The notes beneath the pieces are model-generated. The model ran no database searches. It had not been told where the DNA came from and was given only the letters and a program-made list of their open reading frames with translations. Both the position numbers and the translations under genes were made by a program. From JBBQHM01 sp038323965 (GTDB taxonomy: Bacteria; Verrucomicrobiota; Verrucomicrobiia; Chthoniobacterales; UBA10450), in contig JBBQHM010000092.1 in assembly GCA_038323965.1 (NCBI GenBank), positions 1 to 8,652 on the forward strand: 8,652 bases of DNA, written 5' to 3'. Of this stretch, positions 1 through 6,480 are shown in pieces (position 1 is the stretch's first letter; the number at the start of each line of letters is the position of its first letter).

Positions 1-710
1 CCTTCCGCGACGACCACTAGCGAACTCAAATCTCCTGCTGCGTCGCGCTGACGAATGGCGTCGGCAACCTTGTCAAAATCGAAAGGGATTTCCGGGATCA
101 GGATGACATCCGCGCCACCGGCAATGCCGCCATGAAGCGCGATCCAGCCCGCGTTCCTTCCCATCACCTCGACGACCATCGCACGCTTGTGACTCGTCGC
201 CGTCGTGTGCAAACGATCCAGCGCGTCCATCACCACGGCGACCGCGGAATCAAATCCGAAAGTCATCGCCGTTGCTTCCAAATCATTATCGATCGTCTTG
301 GGAACGCCGACGCAATTGATGCCCGCTTCCTGCAGCTGCAGCGCGGTCGTCATCGATCCATCGCCACCGACAATAATCAATCCCTTCACGTTGAGTTGCT
401 CGAGGAGTTTGCGGGCTCGCTCGATCACGTCTGCCGCGACCACGGCGCGATTACCGGCGCCGACCTTGGCGATGAAATGACCGCGATTCGTCGTGCCGAT
501 GAGCGTCCCGCCGAGTGCCATGATTCCCTCGGTGCATTTGCGATCAAGCACCATGAAGTCGCCGCCTTCCGGCAGTAAACCTTCGAAGCCATCGCGGAAT
601 CCGATCACTTCCCAGCCGAGTTTTTCGCCCGCGAGCGCGACTCCACGCAGCACAGCATTCAAACCGGGGCAATCGCCGCCGCTGGTCAGCACACCGATGC
701 GCCGCTTCAT
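1..710 (-). CDS. pfkA: 6-phosphofructokinase, N-terminal part (runs off the left edge)
   Basis: Phosphorylates fructose 6-phosphate to fructose 1,6-bisphosphate in glycolysis, in the cytoplasm. The minus-strand reading from the ATG at 710-708 gives about 236 residues and has no stop before the window edge, so the C-terminal third is missing. Visible motifs are the N-terminal MKRRIGVLTSGGDCPGLNAV phosphate-binding loop, GGDGS at residues 115-119, PKTIDND at 137-143 (with the catalytic Asp in TIDND) and VEVMGR at 180-185 for substrate binding. Known specificity markers: the Gly of GGDG (E. coli Gly104) usually means ATP, while the Lys in PKTIDND (E. coli position 124) is shared with pyrophosphate enzymes and plant-type ATP enzymes. 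The most likely donor is therefore ATP, but this is inferred. The start is one base after the stop of the carboxypeptidase gene upstream, so the two are very probably co-transcribed and translationally coupled. Confidence 0.94.
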   Translation of the reverse strand, partial: MKRRIGVLTSGGDCPGLNAVLRGVALAGEKLGWEVIGFRDGFEGLLPEGGDFMVLDRKCTEGIMALGGTLIGTTNRGHFIAKVGAGNRAVVAADVIERARKLLEQLNVKGLIIVGGDGSMTTALQLQEAGINCVGVPKTIDNDLEATAMTFGFDSAVAVVMDALDRLHTTATSHKRAMVVEVMGRNAGWIALHGGIAGGADVILIPEIPFDFDKVADAIRQRDAAGDLSSLVVVAE

Positions 711-711
711 T

Positions 712-1656
712 TTAGAGCGTCGACTTTGGATCGACAATCCGGCCGGCCGCCGCCCACTGATCGTAGAGCTGCCAGCCTCGATTTATCAGCGCCGCGCCTT
801 CACCAAAGCGATCGGTGCTGCCCAGCATGATCAGGACGATGTGACGTGGGAAAACGCTGGTCATCGTGCCCTCCTTCACGATTTCGGATTCGCGCTGCGC
901 GGAAAGAATCAGGCAATCGCCAGCTCGCGTCGTGCGTCCGGTCTTTACGCCATCGATCCCATTCTGGCCGAGCAATTCGTTGGTGTTGCGCAACAAATAT
1001 CCCTGCGGTTTTCCACCCCGATTGAATGTGATCTGCCGTTCCTTCTGCGAAACGTAGAATCGAAAGCTGGCTTTGTTGAGCGCATAGCGCGTCAGCCGCG
1101 CGAGATCTTCGGCAGTAGAGAACGGTAATGGCCTTTCATTTTCATCGATCCCGTGCGGATTTACGAAACGTGTGCGCTGCATGTTAAGTTGTTTTGCGAG
1201 CGCGTTCATTTGCGCGACGAAAGTGACCATGGGCGTGATTTTCGAAGGCGGCCCGGCTGGCGCGCCGCCTTGGAGCTGGTGGCCGACATGATCCGCCAGC
1301 GTATAGGCGGCGATGTTATCCGACGCGACCAGCGCCGCATAAAGGAGATCGCGCAGCGAAATCGTATCACCGGCGGCGAACCCGATTTTGTTTTCGCCGG
1401 TGCCGACGAAAGCCTGCGGCGGGAACGTCGCGAACTGATTCAAATCGCCGGAGCGTTTCTCCGCCCAATCCAGAACGACGGACGCACTGGCGACCTTGGT
1501 CAGACTGCCGATCTGCCGTTTATCCCTGGACTTTTGTTCCTGTAAAATGTGACCCGTCTGCGAGTCGACAATGATGAATGATTGCGCGGCCTGCGCATGC
1601 AGGGTGAGGGCAAAAACAGCGGCGGTGGAGACAAAGAAACTACGAAGTTTAGGCAA
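712..1656 (-). CDS. D-alanyl-D-alanine carboxypeptidase (peptidase S11, low-molecular-weight PBP)
   Basis: Secreted serine enzyme that trims the terminal D-Ala of peptidoglycan pentapeptides in the periplasm. The 314-residue product has a signal peptide (basic MPKLR, hydrophobic stretch, probable cleavage after AQA near residue 23-24). All three penicillin-binding motifs are present: SLTK at 51-54 (nucleophile Ser51, Lys54), SDN at 112-114 and KTG at 238-240. It is shorter than E. coli PBP5 (about 400 residues) and lacks that protein's C-terminal beta domain and amphipathic membrane anchor, so it may be freely periplasmic. The start is a TTG. It is the only common start codon between an in-frame TAG at 1683-1681 and the signal peptide. 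A GGAG at about 1681-1678 is too far from the TTG but well placed for an out-of-frame ATG at 1666. pfkA follows one base downstream. Confidence 0.93.
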   Translation of the reverse strand: MPKLRSFFVSTAAVFALTLHAQAAQSFIIVDSQTGHILQEQKSRDKRQIGSLTKVASASVVLDWAEKRSGDLNQFATFPPQAFVGTGENKIGFAAGDTISLRDLLYAALVASDNIAAYTLADHVGHQLQGGAPAGPPSKITPMVTFVAQMNALAKQLNMQRTRFVNPHGIDENERPLPFSTAEDLARLTRYALNKASFRFYVSQKERQITFNRGGKPQGYLLRNTNELLGQNGIDGVKTGRTTRAGDCLILSAQRESEIVKEGTMTSVFPRHIVLIMLGSTDRFGEGAALINRGWQLYDQWAAAGRIVDPKSTL

Positions 1657-1720
1657 AGCGCAGCATCTTAACCGCCGCTCCTACGTTCGCAATCGCAATC
1701 CCGCCTTGCGCGAGCCGATG

Positions 1721-2404
1721 CTATTCGCCCAGCGCAAGGCCAGAGCGAGCGCCGTAACGATATGGATTGACGCTGAGAGCTACGTAAACCCGCTCCGCCG
1801 CATTCTGCATATCGAAATGCGTGGCACGTCCGAGCCCACTTGCGCGCAGCGTGCCGAGTTTACCCTGGAGTCTGCTACCACCCGCAACGTCCATCTCGTA
1901 AACCACATCGCCGCTTTTCACGTCAGTGATTCGGAGGTGCAGTGACATGAAGGAGCGACCGGCGCCGAAGTTGCCGAAGAAGAAGCGCCCCAGCGGGCTG
2001 CCGCCATCGATCAGCTGGAAATTACCATCCACCAGCCAGCCGACTTTTGGAGTCTCGTTGTCTTTCAAGATGCGAGCCGGGGCCATTTTTTCGAGCTGCT
2101 CTTTCAAGTCCTGCGCCATCTCGATTGGCGCCAAAGCTTTGCGAATTGGAATCTCGCCGTCGCTGTGCGCAACGTCGCCCTGCACCACCGCGGTATCCAC
2201 GCAAAGTGGCCGGATGTAAATCGCGCGAGGAGCGTAGGCGCCAACTCCGCAATTGTTCGTGGCCATGTGGACGCCCGAGCCAAAGTCTTTCGGGTCGATC
2301 GATGCGGAAGCCATACCGCTTCCACCCACGGAACTTTTCGTCACGGACATGTCCGCGCAGGAACAAAGCAGGAGACTCGAGGTAATCGCGATAAGAGATT
2401 TCAT
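1721..2404 (-). CDS. Small lipoprotein resembling the DUF4410 family
   Basis: The product has 227 residues and its function is unknown. The chosen ATG (2404-2402) gives a clear lipoprotein signal: Lys2, the hydrophobic stretch LIAITSSLLL and a lipobox LCSC with the lipidated Cys at residue 16. The same frame is open upstream to 2644, but that extension is charged, overlaps the preceding DUF2062 gene and would bury the signal, so it is rejected. The mature part has a region at about 120-175 (VDGNFQLIDGGS, then a glycine-rich GNFGAGR, then RITDVKSGDVVYE) that resembles the conserved core of DUF4410, a family of envelope-associated proteins of unknown role. That assignment is from memory of the pattern and is moderate. 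The gene is 95 bases downstream of the DUF2062 gene on the same strand and may be in the same transcript. No strong ribosome binding site is visible. Confidence 0.72.
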   Translation of the reverse strand: MKSLIAITSSLLLCSCADMSVTKSSVGGSGMASASIDPKDFGSGVHMATNNCGVGAYAPRAIYIRPLCVDTAVVQGDVAHSDGEIPIRKALAPIEMAQDLKEQLEKMAPARILKDNETPKVGWLVDGNFQLIDGGSPLGRFFFGNFGAGRSFMSLHLRITDVKSGDVVYEMDVAGGSRLQGKLGTLRASGLGRATHFDMQNAAERVYVALSVNPYRYGARSGLALGE

Positions 2405-2499
2405 AGTTTCGTATGCCGCCCGGTCAGCTCTGCCCCGCAGAGATGGCGTGCCGCGCCGGTTCTTGATGCAACTCTCGTGCCGCGTTTCGGAAAAAATCG

Positions 2500-3039
2500 T
2501 CAAATGCCCTTGGCTGCGGCCTTCGGGGCGCGGGCCCGGCTGATTAGCAGCCGCATGATCAGATAAACCGCGATCGCCGACGGCAGCGCCAGGAAGATCG
2601 AGCCGACCATCGCGGGCCACACTACCCGCATGAAAACGTGCCAATCGAGATAATCACGCAAGCCCAGGTGACCGAGACGGATTTTTCGTGGGTAAGCGTG
2701 ATGCAGTACTCGATAGCCGATTTTGTATTGCCAGTAGTAAATCGCCGGCATGAACGGAAGGATGACATCGTGCAGCGTGACGGCGATAGCCGCGGCGATT
2801 TTGTTGCATCGGCAAACCCAGGCAATGCCGATTGAGAGCAACGTTTTCATGCTCCAGAGGGGGGTGAAGCCAAAGAAGATGCCGATGGCGGAACCGAGCG
2901 CGATCGAATGCGGCGTATCGTTTATCGCCATCAACGTCATGTGATGGGCGGAGAGCCAGTTCTTCAGTCGACGCAATGGATTGACCGGGCGCGATTCTTC
3001 GCTGGCAATCGCGGGCTCAACCGGAGTCGGATTTTCCAT
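2500..3039 (-). CDS. DUF2062 inner-membrane protein
   Basis: The product has 179 residues and matches the DUF2062 family, integral membrane proteins of undefined function that are sometimes found near envelope or polysaccharide genes. Visible features are a soluble N-terminus of about 40 residues, then the family pattern TPHSIALGSAIGIFFGFTP (42-60), a second hydrophobic segment with the RCNK turn (77-80), HDVILPFMPAIYYWQYKIGY (90-109, matching the usual 'NP..P..Y...Y.iG' signature but with HD in place of the common N-P), and a C-terminal membrane segment at about 140-168 ending in a basic tail. The ATG lies 5 bases after the stop of the upstream DUF72 remnant. An AGAGG formed partly from that stop codon serves as a ribosome binding site, so this gene was or is translationally coupled to it. 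Confidence 0.87.
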   Translation of the reverse strand: MENPTPVEPAIASEESRPVNPLRRLKNWLSAHHMTLMAINDTPHSIALGSAIGIFFGFTPLWSMKTLLSIGIAWVCRCNKIAAAIAVTLHDVILPFMPAIYYWQYKIGYRVLHHAYPRKIRLGHLGLRDYLDWHVFMRVVWPAMVGSIFLALPSAIAVYLIMRLLISRARAPKAAAKGI

Positions 3040-3044
3040 CGCCT

Positions 3045-3467
3045 CTAGAATAGCTCGGCCGTGCGCGCGGGCGCAGCTACAATCTGGCCGAGCGCTTTGC
3101 GAAACCTTGCGGCGGCGTGAGGCGCGTAGTCGCTCGCATTATTGTTGAACACGATGTGAGTCTGCGAAGCATTCTCCGCCAGCGACCGGCTCCGCTCGGC
3201 GATCTCGGCGATCTCACCGTTGGAGTAATCGTAATTGAAGCACGATCTTGCGACCGCCGGACTCCGCGCCCAGTGCTCACGAGAGCTCGATCGTATCTGC
3301 TCGACCCCGCCTAGGCGGATCCGCCGCATCGAAGAAAGCCGTGGCGTTGCGCCCGAATCGACACTGGCGAAGGTCGCTCCGGCGAAGCCGATTACGACGA
3401 AAATCAACGAGATTTGGAGGAACTTTTGCACGAAAGGTATCAACCACTCCGCGGCCACCGCATCCAA
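3045..3467 (-). pseudogene. C-terminal remnant of a DUF72-family protein
   Basis: The open frame gives 140 residues from a TTG, but only about the last 70 look like a known family. Residues from CFNYDYS (about 76-82) through HIVFNNNASDYA (about 103-114) and RFRKALGQI match the C-terminal signature of DUF72 (YecE-like) proteins, which normally have 230-300 residues. The segment before it (SSREHWARSP) may be a decayed version of the family's RxHGRN...W stretch. Further upstream the frame encodes a hydrophobic run (FLQISLIFVVIGFAGATFA) that I cannot align to DUF72. The DUF72 N-terminal half is absent on either strand, since the oppositely oriented ars operon begins at 3532. I infer a 5'-truncated, decaying gene. 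The alternative, a short diverged but functional protein, cannot be excluded. Its stop provides part of the ribosome binding site of the DUF2062 gene. Confidence 0.58.
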
Positions 3468-3531
3468 CGCAACCGTTGCCGCGTATTGCCACGGGTACTT
3501 TTTTCAGGCTGAATAACGCCGACCTTTATAT

Positions 3532-4692
3532 ATGAGCACACTCCACGCCGAAGCCGCCGTTCGTGAACGTTACTCCGCCGGTGCGAAAGCGATGGAAGCC
3601 GCGCTTTGCTGCCCGGTTGAATACAACACCGAATTGCTAAAGGTGATTCCGCAGGAAGTGATCGAGCGCGATTACGGTTGTGGCGATCCCAGCCAATATC
3701 TGCGCGAAGGGGAAACGGTTCTCGATCTTGGCAGCGGCACGGGAAAGATTTGTTTCATCGCGGCACAGGTCGTCGGCGCGAAGGGCAAAGTCATCGGTGT
3801 CGATATGACGGATGACATGCTCGAGGTCGCGCGCCGGAACGCGCCGATTGTTGCCGAGCGTATCGGCTATTCGAACGTTGAATTCCGAAAAGGTCGGATC
3901 CAGGACCTTGCCTTGGATCTGGAACGCCTCGAAGTCGAACTTAAAGCGCGGCCGATTACCGACGCCGCCTCGTTTCTACGAGCCGACGAACTTGCACAGG
4001 ATTTGCGCGTGAAGCATCCACTCGTTGTAAGCGACCTCGTCGATGTGGTGGTTTCGAATTGCGTCTTGAACCTCGTTGAATCGAAAGCGAAACGGCAGCT
4101 CTTCGAGGAAATCTTTCGCGTGCTGCGCAACGGCGGTCGCGCTGTGATTTCTGATATCGTAAGTGACGAAGAAGTTCCCGAAGCAATGCAGAACGACCCC
4201 GAGCTTTGGAGCGGGTGCATTTCCGGCGCGCTGACCGAGGAAGGATTTTTGGCCGCGTTTGAAAACGCGGGATTTTATGGACTCCAGATCCTGAAGCGTG
4301 ACGCACAACCGTGGCGGACGGTTCAGGGAATCGAGTTTCGCTCGGTGACGGTGGAAGCGTTCAAGGGCAAACAAGGTGCGTGTTTTGAGCGCAACCAGGC
4401 GGTCATTTATCGGGGCCCGTTTAAGGAAGTGCTCGATGACGATGACCACCGGATGGAACGCGGCAAGCGTTACGCCGTCTGCGACAAGACCTACAATCTC
4501 TACAAGAAACTTCCCTACGCGGAACATTTCGATCTGGTTGATCCGCTGACCGATATCCCGATCGATTCCGCCAAACCGTTCGATTGCTCGCGCACCAGCA
4601 TCCGGCACGCTAAGGAAACGAAGGGACAGGACTACGTCGCCACGACCGATGCGAGCGCATGCTGCGACGGCGGAAACGGCAGCTGCTGCTGA
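3532..4692 (+). CDS. arsM: Arsenite S-adenosylmethionine methyltransferase ArsM, arsenosugar type
   Basis: Cytoplasmic enzyme that methylates trivalent arsenic with SAM, yielding methyl- and dimethyl-arsenicals, the substrates for ArsS. The 386-residue product has SAM motif I VLDLGSGTGK at 63-72, the acidic GVD at 89-91, and the three Cys positions typical of ArsM: Cys50 in DYGCG, Cys177 in SNCVLNL and Cys229 in SGCISGAL. A Cys pair at 26-27 may add a further arsenic ligand. Residues about 262-350 form a C-terminal extension (IEFRSVTVEAFKG, later YAVCDKTYNLYKKLPY) found in the arsenosugar-cluster form. The tail carries two Cys pairs at 377-378 and 385-386 flanking a Gly-rich linker, a possible metalloid or metal-binding end. 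No Shine-Dalgarno site precedes the ATG. It is first in an operon with arsS 30 bases downstream. No ArsR gene or obvious operator is visible. Confidence 0.93.
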   Translation: MSTLHAEAAVRERYSAGAKAMEAALCCPVEYNTELLKVIPQEVIERDYGCGDPSQYLREGETVLDLGSGTGKICFIAAQVVGAKGKVIGVDMTDDMLEVARRNAPIVAERIGYSNVEFRKGRIQDLALDLERLEVELKARPITDAASFLRADELAQDLRVKHPLVVSDLVDVVVSNCVLNLVESKAKRQLFEEIFRVLRNGGRAVISDIVSDEEVPEAMQNDPELWSGCISGALTEEGFLAAFENAGFYGLQILKRDAQPWRTVQGIEFRSVTVEAFKGKQGACFERNQAVIYRGPFKEVLDDDDHRMERGKRYAVCDKTYNLYKKLPYAEHFDLVDPLTDIPIDSAKPFDCSRTSIRHAKETKGQDYVATTDASACCDGGNGSCC

Positions 4693-4722
4693 AGCAATGA
4701 TTTTCCAGGCCGGCACGTAACG

Positions 4723-5682
4723 ATGAATCGCTTCGCCGAACGATTATCGAAGAATTCGTTGCCGCTGCGTCACACGCGGACCGAGGTCCTGCAGATTAAT
4801 GTCGGCAAACTTTGCAATCTCACCTGCGTCCACTGCCATGTGAATGCCGGGCCCAAGCGCAAAGAAATTATGACGCGGGAGACGGTCGATCAGATCGTGG
4901 ATTGGCTGTCCGACAACGACATTCCGACCGTCGATCTGACCGGCGGCGCGCCGGAGATGATTCCTGATTTCAAGTATTTCGTAGAGCGGGTGAAGCAATT
5001 GCAGAAGCCGCGCCACCTTATCGATCGCTGCAACCTGACCATCCTGCTGGAGCCCGGTTACGAGGACTTCGCTCAATTCCTGGCCGATCACGACGTCGAG
5101 ATCGTCGCGTCGATGCCCTGTTACTCGCCCGCGAACGTGAATGAACAACGCGGCAACGGCGTTTTCGACGGCAGCATCAAGGCGCTGCAACTTTTGAATT
5201 CGTTAGGCTATGCCCGCGAGCCACGGTTGCCCCTGCATCTTGTCTACAATCCGAACGGCGCTTTTCTTCCCGGTCCGCAGCAGGAACTCGAAGCCGATTA
5301 CAAACGCGAACTTCGCGCGCACTTCGGGATCGAGTTCAACAATCTCTACACCATCACGAATCTCCCGATTTCGCGCTTCGCTTCGTATCTCCGCCACAAT
5401 AACAAGCTCGACGAATACATGGCGTTGCTGATCGAGAACTTCAACGCTTCAACGGTGAACGGATTGATGTGCCGGAACACCATTAACGTGAGCTGGACGG
5501 GCGAAGTGTTTGACTGCGATTTCAATCAGATGCTCAAGATGAATTGGCGGAATGGCAACGGCCCCCTGCATCTTTGGGACCTTGATCCGGCGGCAGTGGA
5601 AAATCGCGAAATCATGACCGGCGACCATTGCTTCGGCTGCACGGCCGGTGCGGGATCGAGTTGCGGCGGCGCTTTGCTTTAG
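4723..5682 (+). CDS. arsS: Arsenosugar biosynthesis radical SAM enzyme ArsS
   Basis: The known role of the family is to generate a 5'-deoxyadenosyl radical from SAM and join the adenosyl group to dimethylated arsenic, the committed step to arsenosugars. The 319-residue product has the radical SAM [4Fe-4S] motif CNLTCVHC with Cys31, Cys35 and Cys38, and the GGAPE SAM-binding motif at 74-78. The C-terminal Cys-rich domain (DUF3641-type) includes Cys250, the DCDFNQM region with Cys265, and the closing CFGCTAGAGSSCGGAL pattern (Cys303, Cys306, Cys314), likely ligands of an auxiliary cluster. All these positions are Cys codons, so this is the non-selenoprotein form. It lies 30 bases after arsM, and its TAG is followed with no gap by the glycosyltransferase ATG, consistent with one operon and a shared pathway. 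Confidence 0.94.
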   Translation: MNRFAERLSKNSLPLRHTRTEVLQINVGKLCNLTCVHCHVNAGPKRKEIMTRETVDQIVDWLSDNDIPTVDLTGGAPEMIPDFKYFVERVKQLQKPRHLIDRCNLTILLEPGYEDFAQFLADHDVEIVASMPCYSPANVNEQRGNGVFDGSIKALQLLNSLGYAREPRLPLHLVYNPNGAFLPGPQQELEADYKRELRAHFGIEFNNLYTITNLPISRFASYLRHNNKLDEYMALLIENFNASTVNGLMCRNTINVSWTGEVFDCDFNQMLKMNWRNGNGPLHLWDLDPAAVENREIMTGDHCFGCTAGAGSSCGGALL

Positions 5683-6480
5683 ATGAGCGCGTCGCTCCCG
5701 CACGGCAGCGCGGCCCCGACAGCTTCCATCAGTCTCATTCTGCCGTGCTGGCGCGACGCCGACCTGGCTGTCGAGCTCGCGCAACAATGGAGCGACCATG
5801 ATGCCATCAAGGAAGTGATCCTCGCGGGCGTGGCCGGCTTTCGACCACTGACGCCCTTACCAGCTCGTGTCCGCTGGTGCGAAACATCGTCCGCCAGTCG
5901 CGGCGCGCAGTTGAGCGAAGGGGGAAACCTGGCGTCGGGCGATATCCTTCTTTTCCACCATGTGGACTCTTTGCTCACCGCTGCGCACCTCCAGTCGATT
6001 CTGTCGGCGATGCGGGATCAAACGTTTATCGGCGGCGCTTTTTATCGACACTTTGATTCGCGCCATCCCGGACTGCGCTGGCTCCAACGATTCGAGCGCA
6101 CGCACTCGAAACTTTTTGGAACGATCTATGGCGACCAGAGCGTCTTCGTGCGGCGCGAACATTTTCATCGCATCGGTGGGTTCCCTCAGATTCCGCTGAT
6201 GGAGGATGTCGAGTTCTCGCGCCGGCTCCGGCGCTCAGGAAAAATTGTCATGCTCGATCCGCCGATGGAGAGCTCGCCTCATGCTCAAATCGAGCAAGGC
6301 AGCTGGCGAGTCACTTTGCGCAATCTCAGTTTTCTCATCCTTTTTCGATGGGGCGCGGACGCCAATAAGTTGCATCGCCGTTATTACAAATCCATGAACG
6401 CCGCCAACGAATCAACGCACGCGCGAAATCCTCGGAGAAATCCTTGCGAAATTCGGAGGGCTGTCGCTGGTCACAGATGA
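5683..6480 (+). CDS. Family 2 glycosyltransferase, arsenosugar-cluster type (TIGR04283-like); 3' end probably frameshifted
   Basis: Predicted GT-A-fold glycosyltransferase acting in arsenosugar tailoring; the exact acceptor is not established. Visible features are the start strand SISLILPCWRDA (15-26), SRGAQLSEGGNLASGDILLFHHVDS (72-96, matching the family's GR..Q.N.GA....GD.LLFLHADT pattern), the GGAFYRHF region (117-124), YGDQSVFVRR (149-158) and MEDVEFSRRL (173-182), which contains the likely catalytic acidic pair. The usual DGGSxD motif after the second strand is not recognisable (LAGVAGF at 48-54 instead). The family normally ends around the YY at residues 234-235. The last 28 residues (from Met238) are arginine-rich and are the out-of-frame reading of the coding segment that continues in the next frame at 6398-6889, so the true C-terminus is doubtful. 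The start is immediately adjacent to the arsS stop. Confidence 0.86.
   Translation: MSASLPHGSAAPTASISLILPCWRDADLAVELAQQWSDHDAIKEVILAGVAGFRPLTPLPARVRWCETSSASRGAQLSEGGNLASGDILLFHHVDSLLTAAHLQSILSAMRDQTFIGGAFYRHFDSRHPGLRWLQRFERTHSKLFGTIYGDQSVFVRREHFHRIGGFPQIPLMEDVEFSRRLRRSGKIVMLDPPMESSPHAQIEQGSWRVTLRNLSFLILFRWGADANKLHRRYYKSMNAANESTHARNPRRNPCEIRRAVAGHR

Noticed and set aside
493..1128. 211-residue plus-strand open frame across the pfkA/carboxypeptidase junction
   Set aside because: It lies opposite two genes with intact catalytic motifs, and its product is Ser/Pro/Arg-rich with no family pattern.
2405..2644. N-terminal extension of the lipoprotein frame to 2644
   Set aside because: It overlaps the DUF2062 gene in another frame, is charged, and would place the lipoprotein signal internally.
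3476..3516. arsM promoter (TTGCCA near 3486 with a weak TGAATA near 3510)
   Set aside because: The -35 resembles consensus but the -10 is poor and the organism's promoter rules are unknown; not enough to annotate.
3976..4716. 246-residue minus-strand open frame opposite arsM
   Set aside because: It is an antisense shadow in GC-rich DNA; arsM on the plus strand has every expected SAM and Cys motif.
4723..5682. Possible selenocysteine (in-frame TGA) in arsS
   Set aside because: The family includes selenoproteins, but here the frame has no internal TGA and all cluster positions are Cys codons.
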